A stretch of 64,000 nt of DNA from Anaeromyxobacter sp. Fw109-5 (lineage in GTDB: Bacteria > Myxococcota > Myxococcia > Myxococcales > Anaeromyxobacteraceae). The notes under the pieces were generated by a model that saw only the letters and a list, made by a program, of their open reading frames with translations, did not search any database and was not told where the DNA came from. The stretch is taken from the NCBI RefSeq assembly GCF_000017505.1, contig NC_009675.1:3667001-3731000 (forward strand), written 5' to 3'. Every line of letters starts with the position of its first letter. Position 1 is the stretch's first letter. Both the position numbers and the translations under genes were made by a program. Positions 46,307 to 54,988 of the stretch are shown here, in pieces.

Positions 46307-48103
46307 TCAGAACTGGTCGTCCTCGATGGCGAGCACCGCGTCGGCGCCCGAGACCACGGTCCGCGAGAGGCCCGCGGCGCGCACGAGCACGTGATCGGCG
46401 TAGAAGCGCGCCGTGGACACCTTGGCGCGGAGGAAGGCCGCCTCCCCCCGCCCGGCCTCGAGGTGCCGGTGCGCGGCCAGCGCGGCGCGGGCCATCTGCC
46501 AGCCGCCGGCCACGGTCCCGAAGAGCTCGAGGAACGGCACGGCGCCGACCGAGGCGCGGCGGGCGTCCTTGCCGTAGGTGGCGACGATGAACTGCACGGC
46601 CTGCTCGAGCGCGGCGACGCCCAGCCGCAGCCGTGCCGCGATCGCCGTGAGCGGCTCGCTCTCCTCCAGCTCGAGCTGGGTCTCGACCTCGCGCATCTCG
46701 CCCATCACGCGGCGGATCGCGTCGCCTCCGTCGCGCGCCACCTTCCGGCCGACGAGGTCCACGGCCTGGATGCCGTTGGTGCCCTCGTAGATCGAGGTGA
46801 TCCGGGCGTCGCGGAGGAGCTGCGCCGCGCCGGTCTCCTCGACGTAGCCCATGCCGCCGTGGACCTGGATCCCGAGGGAGGCGATCTCGATGGCGCTGTC
46901 GCTGCTCCAGGCCTTCACGATCGGGATCGTGAGCTCGACGAACGCCTGGCTCCGCGCGCGCCGCTCCGCGTCGGGGTGGCAGCGCGCCGCGTCCATCGCC
47001 GCCGCGGTGACGCACGCGACGGCGCGCATCGCCTCGGTCCGCGACTTCATGAGCAGGAGCATCCGGCGGACGTCGGGGTGGCGGAGGATCGGGACCTTCT
47101 CCTTGCTCCGCGCGCCGAGCTCCGTCCCCTGGAGCCGCTCGCGCGCGTAGGCGAGCGCGGCCTGGTAGGCGCGCTCCGCGAGGCCGACCGCCTCGAGGCC
47201 GACCGCGTACCGCGCCTCGTTCATGGTGATGAACATGTACTCGAGGCCGCGGTGCTCCTCGCCGACGAGCCACCCGACCGCGCCCTCCCTGTCGCCGAAG
47301 GCGAGGACGGCCGTGGGGCTCGCGTGGATGCCGAGCTTGTGCTCGATCGACACGCACCGAACGTCGTTCCGGGGGCCGAGGCTGCCGTCCGCGTTCACGA
47401 GGACCTTCGGCACGACGAACAGCGAGATCCCCTTGACGCCCTCGGGAGCGTCCGGCGTCCGGGCGAGGACGAGGTGGACGATGTTCTCGGTGAGGTCGTG
47501 GTCCCCGTACGTGATGAAGATCTTCTGCCCCTCGAGACGGTAGCTGCCGTCGCCCTGCCGCACCGCCCGGGTGCGCACCGCCGAGAGATCGGAGCCCGCC
47601 TGCGGCTCGGTGAGCACCATCGTGCCGGTCCACTCGCCCGAGGTGAGCTTCGGCAGGTACCTGCGCTTCAGCTCCTCCGAGCCCTTCAGCTCGAGCGCCG
47701 CGATGGCGCCGCGGGTGAGCATGGGGCAGAGCGTGAACGCCATGTTCGCGCCGTTCCACATCTCCTCGACGAGCGCCGAGACGAGGCGCGGGACCCCCTG
47801 CCCGCCGTACTCGGGGTCGCACGACAGGGCGTTCCAGCCCCCTTCGACGAACTGGCGATACGCCTCCCGCCAGCCGGTCGGCGTCACGACCTCGCCGTCC
47901 CGGGCGCGCGCGCCCTCGCGGTCGCCCACGGGGTTGAGGGGCGAGAGGACGCCGGCGGCGAGCTTCCCCGCCTCCGTGAGGATCGCCTCCGCCACCTCGA
48001 GGTTCACGTCGCCGCAGCCCGGGAGGCGGGAGACCTCGTCCAGCGGGGCGACCTCACGCAGGACGAACTGCATGTCGCGGAGCGGGGGGGTGTATTCCTT
48101 CAC
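46307..48103 (-). CDS. Acyl-CoA dehydrogenase, long form (DmdC-like)
   Basis: The 598-residue flavoprotein is longer than the usual 380 residues and matches the DmdC/AidB-like long acyl-CoA dehydrogenases. It has T-E-P-Q-A-G-S-D-L-S and Y-R-L-E-G-Q-K-I-F-I-T in the middle domain, and Q-V-H-G-G-M-G-Y and Y-E-G-T-N-G-I-Q in the C-terminal helical domain. It would introduce the alpha-beta double bond into a short or branched acyl-CoA and pass electrons to ETF. The GTG start has TGGAGG seven bases upstream and overlaps the stop of a 26-codon frame as GTGA. The gene probably belongs to the ligase-icmF transcript. Confidence 0.93.
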   Translation of the reverse strand: MKEYTPPLRDMQFVLREVAPLDEVSRLPGCGDVNLEVAEAILTEAGKLAAGVLSPLNPVGDREGARARDGEVVTPTGWREAYRQFVEGGWNALSCDPEYGGQGVPRLVSALVEEMWNGANMAFTLCPMLTRGAIAALELKGSEELKRRYLPKLTSGEWTGTMVLTEPQAGSDLSAVRTRAVRQGDGSYRLEGQKIFITYGDHDLTENIVHLVLARTPDAPEGVKGISLFVVPKVLVNADGSLGPRNDVRCVSIEHKLGIHASPTAVLAFGDREGAVGWLVGEEHRGLEYMFITMNEARYAVGLEAVGLAERAYQAALAYARERLQGTELGARSKEKVPILRHPDVRRMLLLMKSRTEAMRAVACVTAAAMDAARCHPDAERRARSQAFVELTIPIVKAWSSDSAIEIASLGIQVHGGMGYVEETGAAQLLRDARITSIYEGTNGIQAVDLVGRKVARDGGDAIRRVMGEMREVETQLELEESEPLTAIAARLRLGVAALEQAVQFIVATYGKDARRASVGAVPFLELFGTVAGGWQMARAALAAHRHLEAGRGEAAFLRAKVSTARFYADHVLVRAAGLSRTVVSGADAVLAIEDDQF

Positions 48104-48180
48104 GGGGAACCTCCATCAGCCGGGGCAGGAACGTTCGACCGGGGGGACTTCACTGCGAGAGTCATGAGCCGCACGCTCAT
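48100..48180 (-). CDS. 26-residue small ORF translationally coupled to acyl-CoA dehydrogenase
   Basis: The frame starts at an ATG after GGAGGAGGGAGCGCGG, one of the strongest ribosome sites in the window, and ends at a TGA that overlaps the GTG of the dehydrogenase (GTGA). The peptide begins M-S-V-R-L-M-T-L-A-V-K and ends P-A-D-G-G-S-P; it has no signal and no recognised family. It lies 26 bases after the icmF stop. It may be a coupling cistron that loads ribosomes for the next gene, or a real microprotein. Confidence 0.45.
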   Translation of the reverse strand: MSVRLMTLAVKSPRSNVPAPADGGSP

Positions 48181-48206
48181 CCGCGCTCCCTCCTCCGTGC
48201 GGCCCG

Positions 48207-51200
48207 TCACATGCTGCGCCGGTACTGCCCGCCCACCTCGAAGAGCGCGGCCGTGATCTGCCCGAGCGAGCACACCCGCACCGCGTCCATCAGGACCTCG
48301 AAGACGTTGCGATCCTCGAGGACGGCCTGCCTCAGGCGGCGCAGCGCGAGCGGCGCCTCGTCCGCGTGGCGCGCGTGGAAGTCCCGGAGCCGGTCGAGCT
48401 GGGAGCGCTTCTCCTCCTCCGTCGAGCGCGCCAGCTCGACGTGGCCGGGGACCGGATCGCCGTGCGGGTTCCGGAAGGTGTTCACGCCCACGATCGGGTA
48501 CTCGCCCGTGTGCTTCAGCAGCTCGTAGCGCATGCTCTCTTCCTGGATCCGGCCGCGCTGGTAGCCCGTCTCCATCGCGCCGAGCACGCCGCCGCGGTCC
48601 GCGAGCCGCTCGAACTCGGCGAGCACGGCCTCCTCCACGAGCTCCGTCAGCTCGTCGATCACGAACGCGCCCTGGTTCGGGTTCTCGTTCTTGGCGAGCC
48701 CCCACTCGCGGTTGATGACGAGCTGGATCGCCATGGCGCGGCGGACGCTCTCCTCCGTGGGCGTGGTGATCGCCTCGTCGTAGGCGTTGGTGTGGAGCGA
48801 GTTGCAGTTGTCGTAGATCGCGACGAGCGCCTGGAGCGTGGTGCGGATGTCGTTGAACGCGATCTCCTGCGCGTGCAGCGACCTCCCCGAGGTCTGGACG
48901 TGGTACTTCAGCTTCTGGCTGCGCTCGTTCGCGCCGTACCGGTCGCGCATCGCCACCGCCCAGATGCGGCGCGCCACGCGGCCGAGCACCGTGTACTCCG
49001 GGTCCATGCCGTTGCTGAAGAAGAAGCTCAGGTTCGGCGCGAACTCGTCGACGTGCATGCCGCGCGCGAGGTAGGCCTCGACGAACGTGAAGCCGTTCGC
49101 GAGCGTGAACGCGAGCTGGCTGATCGGGTTCGCCCCCGCCTCGGCGATGTGGTACCCGCTGATGCTCACCGAGTAGAAGTTGCGCACCTGGTTGCGCACG
49201 AAGTACTCGGCGACGTCGCCCATCACCTTGAGGCTGAACTCGGTCGAGAAGATGCAGGTGTTCTGGCCCTGATCCTCCTTGAGGATGTCGGCCTGCACCG
49301 TGCCGCGCACGCTCGAGAGCGTGCGGGCGCGGAGCTCCGCCGCCTCCCGCTCCGTCGGCGCCCGCCCGTGCTCGGCCGCGAACCGCTCGACCTGCTGGTC
49401 GACGGCGGTGTTCATGAACATCGCCAGGATCGCCGGCGCCGGGCCGTTGATCGTCATGCTGACCGACGTCGCCGGGTCGCAGAGATCGAACCCCGCGTAC
49501 AGCACCTTCATGTCGTCGAGCGTCGCGATCGAGACGCCGGAGTTCCCGATCTTCCCGTAGATGTCCGGGCGCGGGTCCGGGTCGCAGCCGTACAGGGTCA
49601 CCGAGTCGAACGCCGTGGAGAGCCGCCTCGCGGGCATGCCCTCCGAGACGAGCTTGAAGCGGCGGTTGGTCCGGAACGCGTCGCCCTCGCCGGCGAACAT
49701 GCGGGTGGGGTCCTCGTTCTCGCGCTTGAACGGGAACGTGCCCGCCGTGTACGGGAACGCGCCGGGCACGTTCTCCAGCATGAGCCAGGAGAGCCGCTCG
49801 CCCTCGTCCTCGAACCGGGGCAGGACGACCTTGCGGATCCTCGTGCCGGAGAGGGAGGTGTGCACGAGCCGGGTCCGCACCTCCCGGTCGCGGATCTTCA
49901 CGACGTGCTCGTCGCCCGCGTACGCCTTCACCAGCTCCGGCCAGCAGGCGAGCAGCCTCCGCGCGGCGGGATCGAGCTTGGCCTCGCGGGCCTGCGCGAG
50001 CGGCTCGAGCGCCTCGGCGGCGCCCGGCCGCGCCGGGTCCGCCGCGAGCGCCATGCGCTGCGCCGCGCGGAGCTGCTGCGCCTCTCGCGCGAGCGCCGCC
50101 TGCTCGCGGGCGCGGCGCTCGTAGCCGCGGACGGCGTCCGCGATCTCGGCGAGGTACCGGGCGCGCCCGCCCGGCACGATCGGGGTCCGGGGCGAGCTGT
50201 GGCGCGAGGAGACGGCCGGCAGCCGGCCCTCCCCTGCCGGGAGGCCCAGCTCCCGCAAGCGGGGGCGCAGCGCCTGGTAGAGCGCGGTGACGCCGTCGTC
50301 GTTGAAGCGGCTCGCGGTCGTGCCGAAGACCGGCATCGACTCCAGCGGCCGGTCGAACGCGCCGCGGTTGCGCTGCACCTGCTTCGAGACCTCGCGCAGC
50401 GCGTCGGCCGCGCCCCGGCGGTCGAACTTGTTGATGGCGACGAGCTCGGCGAAGTCGAGCATGTCGATCTTCTCGAGCTGGCTCGGCGCGCCGAACTCGG
50501 GGGTCATGACGTAGAGCGGCACGTCGACGAGGGACGCGATGGCGGCGTCGCCCTGGCCGATGCCGGGCGTCTCGACGACGACGAGGTCGAACCCGGCGAC
50601 CTTCGCGGCCGCCACCACGTCCGGGAGCGCGCGGCTCACCTCGCTGCCGGTGTCCCGGGTGGCGAGGCTCCGGAAGTAGACGCGCGGGCCGCGCGACCAC
50701 GGGCCGATGGCGTTCATGCGGATGCGGTCGCCGAGGAGCGCGCCGCCGCTCTTCCGGCGCGACGGGTCGATGCTGACGACCGCGATCCGCAGCGCGTCGT
50801 CCTGGTCGAGGCGCAGCCGCCGGATGAGCTCGTCCGTGAGGCTCGACTTCCCGGCGCCGCCCGTCCCGGTGACGCCCACCACCGGCACGCGGCGGGTGCG
50901 CGACTGCGCGTGGAGCGCCATGACGAGCTTCGCGTCGGCGGCGCCGTCCTCGAGGGCGGAGATGAGCCGCGCGAGCGCTCGCCACGCCGCGTCGCCATGG
51001 CCGGTGATCTCCTCGAGCGTCCTCGGGGCGAGCGGCGACGGGCCGGCGTCGCAGCGCGCCACGATCTCGCCCATCATCCCGGGCAGCCCCAGGCGCTGCC
51101 CGTCCTCGGGGCTGTAGATCCGCCCGACGCCGTACGCGTGCAGCTCCCGGATCTCCGCGGGCACGATGACCCCGCCGCCGCCGCCGAACACCTGGATGTC

Positions 51201-51500
51201 CTCGCCGCCGCGCGCCCGGAGCGAGTCGACCACGTACTTGAAGAACTCGAGGTGTCCGCCCTGGTACGAGCTGACGGCGACGCCCTGCGCGTCCTCCTGC
51301 AGGGCCGCCGTGACGATCTCGTCCACCGAGCGGTTGTGGCCGAGGTGGATCACCTCGGCCCCCTTGTCCATGAGGATCCGCCGCACGATGTTGATCGCCG
51401 CGTCGTGGCCGTCGAACAGCGCCGCGGCGGTGACGATGCGGACCTTGCGCCTCGGCCGAACCTCGAGGACGGGTGCGAGCTCGCGGGGCGCGCTGGTCAT
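48207..51500 (-). CDS. icmF: Fused isobutyryl-CoA mutase IcmF
   Basis: The 1097-residue fusion has a B12-binding domain (about 15-150; lower-axial H32 in F-D-G-H-D-A-A-I and V-F-G-G-G-G-G), a MeaB-like G-protein chaperone (about 205-430; P-loop G-T-G-G-A-G-K-S-S at 212-220 and N-K-F-D) and the mutase TIM barrel (about 545-1097). The active site carries the isobutyryl-type [10 protein letters not shown] and G-A-N-P-I-S-Q-L instead of the Tyr/Arg pair of methylmalonyl-CoA mutase. It interconverts isobutyryl- and n-butyryl-CoA; some IcmF proteins also act on isovaleryl- or pivalyl-CoA. Its ATG overlaps the ligase stop by ATGA. Confidence 0.95.
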   Translation of the reverse strand: MTSAPRELAPVLEVRPRRKVRIVTAAALFDGHDAAINIVRRILMDKGAEVIHLGHNRSVDEIVTAALQEDAQGVAVSSYQGGHLEFFKYVVDSLRARGGEDIQVFGGGGGVIVPAEIRELHAYGVGRIYSPEDGQRLGLPGMMGEIVARCDAGPSPLAPRTLEEITGHGDAAWRALARLISALEDGAADAKLVMALHAQSRTRRVPVVGVTGTGGAGKSSLTDELIRRLRLDQDDALRIAVVSIDPSRRKSGGALLGDRIRMNAIGPWSRGPRVYFRSLATRDTGSEVSRALPDVVAAAKVAGFDLVVVETPGIGQGDAAIASLVDVPLYVMTPEFGAPSQLEKIDMLDFAELVAINKFDRRGAADALREVSKQVQRNRGAFDRPLESMPVFGTTASRFNDDGVTALYQALRPRLRELGLPAGEGRLPAVSSRHSSPRTPIVPGGRARYLAEIADAVRGYERRAREQAALAREAQQLRAAQRMALAADPARPGAAEALEPLAQAREAKLDPAARRLLACWPELVKAYAGDEHVVKIRDREVRTRLVHTSLSGTRIRKVVLPRFEDEGERLSWLMLENVPGAFPYTAGTFPFKRENEDPTRMFAGEGDAFRTNRRFKLVSEGMPARRLSTAFDSVTLYGCDPDPRPDIYGKIGNSGVSIATLDDMKVLYAGFDLCDPATSVSMTINGPAPAILAMFMNTAVDQQVERFAAEHGRAPTEREAAELRARTLSSVRGTVQADILKEDQGQNTCIFSTEFSLKVMGDVAEYFVRNQVRNFYSVSISGYHIAEAGANPISQLAFTLANGFTFVEAYLARGMHVDEFAPNLSFFFSNGMDPEYTVLGRVARRIWAVAMRDRYGANERSQKLKYHVQTSGRSLHAQEIAFNDIRTTLQALVAIYDNCNSLHTNAYDEAITTPTEESVRRAMAIQLVINREWGLAKNENPNQGAFVIDELTELVEEAVLAEFERLADRGGVLGAMETGYQRGRIQEESMRYELLKHTGEYPIVGVNTFRNPHGDPVPGHVELARSTEEEKRSQLDRLRDFHARHADEAPLALRRLRQAVLEDRNVFEVLMDAVRVCSLGQITAALFEVGGQYRRSM

Positions 51501-53200
51501 GGACTCGCCTTCAGCTCGGGGAAGTCGTCCTCGAAGAACTCGCGCTCGCCGCGCGCCGCGGGCGACTCGTGCCGCTGCCTCTCGAGCCGGGAGAGCTCGG
51601 TGCGGCGGATCTTCCCGGAGATGGTCTTCGGGAGGTCGGCGATCTCGATGCGACGGACCCTCTTGTAGGGGGCGAGCACCGCCCGGATGTGCTGGAAGAT
51701 CGAGAGCGCCAGCTCCCGGCTCGGCTCGTAGCCGTCCCGCAGCACGACGAACGCCTTCGGCACGGTGAGGCGGCGCGGATCGGGGCTCGGCACGACCGCC
51801 GCCTCCGCGATCGCGTCGTGCTCGATGAGCGCGCTCTCGAGCTCGAAGGGGCTGATGCGGTAGTCGGACGACTTGAACACGTCGTCCATCCGGCCGACGT
51901 ACGTGTAGTAGCCCTCGTCGTCCACCGAGGCGACGTCGCCGCAGTGGTAGTGGCCGTTGCGCAGCAGGTGCGCCGTCTTCGCCGGGTCGTCCCGGTAGCC
52001 GGACATGAGCCCGACCGGGCGCTCCTCGAGCGACAGGCAGATCTCGCCCTCGCGTGCGGGCCGCTCCCCGTCGCCGAGCAGCGCGACCCGGTAGCCGGGC
52101 ATCGGCCGCCCCATCGATCCTGGCTTCACCTTCTGTCCGGGCGAGTTGCCGATCTGGCAGGTCGTCTCGGTCTGGCCGTAGCCGTCGCGGATGACGATGC
52201 CCCACGCCTTCTCGACCTGGTCGATCACCTCCGGGTTGAGCGGCTCGCCCGCGCCGACGAGCTCGCGGAGCCTCACGGGGTAGCTCGCCAGATCCTCCTG
52301 GATGAGCATCCGCCAGACGGTCGGCGGGGCGCACAGGGAGGTGACGCCGCAGCGCGTGACGACGTCGAGCGTCGCCTTCGCGTCGAACCGCGCCTGGTTG
52401 TAGATGAACACCGTCGCGCCCGCGTTCCACGGCGCGAAGACGTTGCTCCAGGCGTGCTTGGCCCAGCCCGGCGAGCTGATGTTGTAGTGCACGTCGCCGG
52501 GCATCAGCCCGATCCAGTACATGGTCGAGAGGTGACCGACCGGATAGCTCGTGTGCGTGTGGAGCACGAGCTTCGGCTTCGCCGTCGTGCCGGAGGTGAA
52601 GTAGAGGAGCAGCGGATCGTCCGCGGCGGTGGGCCCGTCCGGAGTGAACTCCGGCGCCGCGTCGCGAGCGCCGTCGTAGGCGATCCAGCCGGGGCGCTCG
52701 CGGCCGACGACGATCCGCGTGTAGTCGCCCGGGAGCGCGTCGAACTTGCCGGCGTCCGTGTCGCCGACGATCACGTGCCGGACCTTGCCTCGCTCGAAGC
52801 GGTCCTCGAGGTCGTCGGTGGTGAGGAGGGTCGTGGCGGGGATGATCACCGCGCCGAGCTTCATGCAGGCGAGCATGACCTCCCAGAGCGGAACGACGTT
52901 CCCGAGCATCATGAGGACCGCGTCGCCCCGCCGGACCCCATTCTCCCGGAGGAAGTTCGCGACCTGGGCCGACCGGCGGGAGAGCTCGGCGAAGGAGAGC
53001 TTCAGCTCGTCGCCGCCGCCGTCGACGAGCCAGAGCGCGGGGCGCTCGTTCCCCCTCGCCAGCAGGTCGAAGTGGTCGAGGGCCCAGTTGAACCGCTCCA
53101 GGCGCGGCCACCGGAAGTCCAGGTAGGCCTGCGCGTAGTCGGTCCGGTGGGCGAGGAGGAAGTCTCGCGCTTCGAGGAAGGGCCGTGACGGGCTCATCAT
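51497..53200 (-). CDS. AMP-forming acyl-CoA ligase
   Basis: The 567-residue adenylate-forming enzyme has the A3 loop [12 protein letters not shown]5 Y-G-Q-T-E-T and hinge [16 protein letters not shown]. The catalytic Lys motif is P-K-T-I-S-G-K (K530). The family resembles medium/short-chain and butyryl-CoA ligases. The P-x4-G-K signature is what Pat-type acetyltransferases recognise. Two adjacent ATGs are possible; the first follows GAGGTGC. It leads the ligase-icmF-dehydrogenase operon, so its acid is probably isobutyrate, butyrate or a similar branched acid. The C-terminus extends about 28 residues beyond the usual end. Confidence 0.92.
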   Translation of the reverse strand: MMSPSRPFLEARDFLLAHRTDYAQAYLDFRWPRLERFNWALDHFDLLARGNERPALWLVDGGGDELKLSFAELSRRSAQVANFLRENGVRRGDAVLMMLGNVVPLWEVMLACMKLGAVIIPATTLLTTDDLEDRFERGKVRHVIVGDTDAGKFDALPGDYTRIVVGRERPGWIAYDGARDAAPEFTPDGPTAADDPLLLYFTSGTTAKPKLVLHTHTSYPVGHLSTMYWIGLMPGDVHYNISSPGWAKHAWSNVFAPWNAGATVFIYNQARFDAKATLDVVTRCGVTSLCAPPTVWRMLIQEDLASYPVRLRELVGAGEPLNPEVIDQVEKAWGIVIRDGYGQTETTCQIGNSPGQKVKPGSMGRPMPGYRVALLGDGERPAREGEICLSLEERPVGLMSGYRDDPAKTAHLLRNGHYHCGDVASVDDEGYYTYVGRMDDVFKSSDYRISPFELESALIEHDAIAEAAVVPSPDPRRLTVPKAFVVLRDGYEPSRELALSIFQHIRAVLAPYKRVRRIEIADLPKTISGKIRRTELSRLERQRHESPAARGEREFFEDDFPELKASP

Positions 53201-53237
53201 GGACGCACCTCGGTCGAATCGGGGTGGATGCGTCCGT

Positions 53238-53305
53238 GACTGTACGCGGCGCCGCCGCGGGGCAGCGATGCCCGAGGCGGCCGCGGCAGCTGGCTGTTTT
53301 TGCCA
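53238..53305 (-). promoter_or_regulatory. Acyl-CoA ligase/icmF promoter with AraC-type operator
   Basis: On the minus strand TGGC-N7-GCCA (53291-53305, with TGGCAAAAA) is followed by GGGCATCGC (53265-53273) and TACAGTC (53238-53244). Offsets from the first base of TGGC are 33 and 62, against 32 and 60 at etfB. TACAGT ends 38 bases before the first ATG. A match in three separate elements at nearly identical spacing is unlikely by chance. Confidence 0.6.
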
Positions 53306-53368
53306 CACCCCAACCGCGGCGTCGGGGTCGCGGCCGTCCCGCTCGGCGTGGGCCCTGGCTCCTCCTCG

Positions 53369-54157
53369 TCAGGCGCCGGGCCTCGCGGCGTGCACGTTCA
53401 CGGCGCCGACGTGGTACTTCCGCGCGACCCTCTCCTTGGACGTCCCCAGGAACGGGTCGAACCGCTCCCGGAGCTCGACCCCCTCGAACCCGACGTCCGC
53501 GAGCAGCCACAGGAGCTCTGCCTCCGGCAGAGCGCCGCCGATTCAACCCGACCAAAGCTCGACGTCGTGTCGGATGGCGTCCGGCAGCTCCGCCGCGACC
53601 GCGATGTCCGCGTAGAGGAAGCGCCCGCCGGGGCGGAGAACCCTCAGCACCTCCGAGAAGGCGCGGCGCTTGTCGGGGGCGAGGTTCAGCACTCCGTTCG
53701 AGATCACGACGTCGGCCGAGGCGTTCTCGACGGGGAGCTCGAGGAGGTCGCCGCTCCGGAGCTCGACGTTCGGGAGCCCGGCTTCGCAGGCTGCCGCCTC
53801 CGCCTTGGCGAGCATGGCTTCGGTCATGTCGATGCCGACGGCCCGCCCAGCGGGACCGGCGGCGCTCGCCGCGAGCAGCAGATCCATCCCCGCGCCGCAC
53901 CCGATGTCGACCACCGTGGCGCCCGGAGGCACGGGCGCGATGCGCAGCGGGTTCCCGACGCCGGCGAACGATTCGACCGCGAGCGCCGGGAGTCGCGCGA
54001 GCGCCTGGGGCTCGTAGCGCAGGAACGTCTCGGCGTACTCGGCGCCGCGGTGGAAGTGGAACTCGCCGTCGGGCGCCGACGCCACCCGCGAGTAGACGGA
54101 TCGTATCTCGACGCGCAGCCGCGCGGTGTCCAGATCGACGGGGCAGGTGATGGCCAT
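53369..54157 (-). CDS. SAM methyltransferase, candidate selenoprotein (in-frame UGA at codon 205)
   Basis: The frame opens at 54157 and meets a TGA at 53543-53545 (codon 205). It stays open with the same GC-rich third positions for 57 more codons to a TGA at 53369. The full product is 262 residues, a normal length for this ArsM-like class I family; the 204-residue version would lack the last strands. SAM motif I is [11 protein letters not shown] (82-92). The UGA sits in L-W-S-G-[UGA]-I-G-G-A-L, where arsenite methyltransferases have a conserved arsenic-binding Cys (C-I-G-G-A-L). The other ArsM Cys (N-C-V-C-N-L) is G here (N-G-V-L-N-L), so the substrate may not be arsenic. A SECIS-like hairpin follows at once. 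Confidence 0.75.
53515..53533 (-). promoter_or_regulatory. Bacterial SECIS-like stem-loop after the UGA
   Basis: Nine bases after the UGA, GCTCTGCC pairs perfectly with GGCAGAGC around the loop GGA: an 8-bp stem with a 3-base loop starting in G. The loop begins 17 bases after the UGA. Published bacterial SECIS rules ask for a loop of 3-14 bases with G in the first two positions and 16-37 bases between UGA and loop; all are met. Confidence 0.7.
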
Positions 54158-54414
54158 GGCGCCCTCCGGCGACGTGTCGCCGGAGCGGGTATGGTCCGCG
54201 TCCCCGGCCGCGGCAACGCGCCGCTGCTCCTCGGTCCATCCGGGTGGCGTGAATCGATCTCCGCCGCCGGTCGACGGTGCAGCCGCTCGCCAGCGCGATC
54301 GCCCACCGGCTTCTCTACCCCCCCCCCCCGAGCCAGCACCGGCCGGCGGGGCGGCGTCGCCCCAGGGGCGTGCTCGCGGTAGACGCCCGTCAGCCCCATC
54401 CGGTAGAACGCGCC
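54158..54414. other. Divergent intergenic region with 12-C tract
   Basis: This 257-base region lies between the methyltransferase start and gpt. It holds a run of twelve C (54318-54329) about 86 bases before the gpt ATG. I see no purine riboswitch core. Confidence 0.4.
54318..54329 (+). repeat. Poly-C tract (12 C), intergenic
   Basis: Twelve consecutive C bases lie in the presumed promoter region of the gpt/nucleoside transport operon. This is the longest homopolymer I found in the window. Confidence 0.8.
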
Positions 54415-54975
54415 ATGGCGACAGAGTCGACCAACTCCTCCCCGGGCGAGGAGCGCGGCGCGGTGCCCTCCGACGAGGGTCCGTACAAGGACGAGATCGT
54501 CATCTCGTGGCCGGAGCTGCATCGCGACACGCGGTACCTGTCACGCGTGCTGCACGAGCGCGGTGACTGGAAGGGCATCATCGCCATCACCCGCGGCGGC
54601 CTCGTGCCGGCGGCGCTCGTCGCCCGGGAGCTCGAGATCCGGCTCATCGACACGGTCTGCATCGTCAGCTATGGCGCGGGCGAGTCCGGCGGCGCGGAGC
54701 AGAAGCAGGGCGAGCTCCGCTGGCTGAAGACGGTCCCCGGCGACGGGGACGGCTGGCTCCTCATCGACGACCTCGTCGACACCGGACGCACCGCGCAGGC
54801 GGTCCGGGAGCGGCTCCCCAAGGCGCACTTCGCGACGCTCTACGCCAAGCCGCTCGGGCGTCCCGTGGTCGACACGTTCGTGAAGGAGTTCCGGCAGGAG
54901 AAGTGGATCTACTTCCCCTGGGACATCGACTACCGGTTCGTCTCGCCGATCCGGCAGAGGCGCGTGACGGAGTGA
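54415..54975 (+). CDS. gpt: Xanthine-guanine phosphoribosyltransferase
   Basis: The 186-residue enzyme converts guanine, xanthine or hypoxanthine and PRPP to the nucleotide. The PRPP loop is L-L-I-D-D-L-V-D-T-G-R-T (115-126), and other family pieces are I-I-A-I-T-R-G-G-L-V-P and W-I-Y-F-P-W-D. Compared with E. coli Gpt (152 residues) it has about 22 extra N-terminal residues, Ser/Glu-rich. It leads directly into the nucleoside ABC importer, 13 bases away, so uptake and salvage are one operon. Confidence 0.93.
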   Translation: MATESTNSSPGEERGAVPSDEGPYKDEIVISWPELHRDTRYLSRVLHERGDWKGIIAITRGGLVPAALVARELEIRLIDTVCIVSYGAGESGGAEQKQGELRWLKTVPGDGDGWLLIDDLVDTGRTAQAVRERLPKAHFATLYAKPLGRPVVDTFVKEFRQEKWIYFPWDIDYRFVSPIRQRRVTE

Positions 54976-54988
54976 GGGACCGCCGGCA

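Noticed and set aside
51497-53308. Acyl-CoA ligase start 36 codons further upstream
   Set aside because: The extra N-terminus is Ala/Arg shadow sequence that would include the promoter elements; the ATG at 53200 has a ribosome site.
53201-53368. Cobalamin riboswitch upstream of the ligase/icmF operon
   Set aside because: No B12-box-like sequence or large structured leader is visible; the gap is only 168 bases and is filled by the shared promoter elements.
53543-53545. The UGA as a plain nonsense mutation making a pseudogene
   Set aside because: Kept as the main alternative, but the immediate perfect hairpin with G-loop at the right distance, the conserved-Cys context and the intact downstream codons favour selenocysteine.
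48207-54239. A single open frame of about 2000 codons on the minus strand
   Set aside because: Only the part from 51500 is real (IcmF). The upstream two thirds is the antisense or off-frame shadow of the ligase and methyltransferase genes, made stop-free by high GC.
54158-54414. Purine riboswitch before gpt
   Set aside because: None of the conserved AT-rich junction bases can be found in this GC-rich leader.
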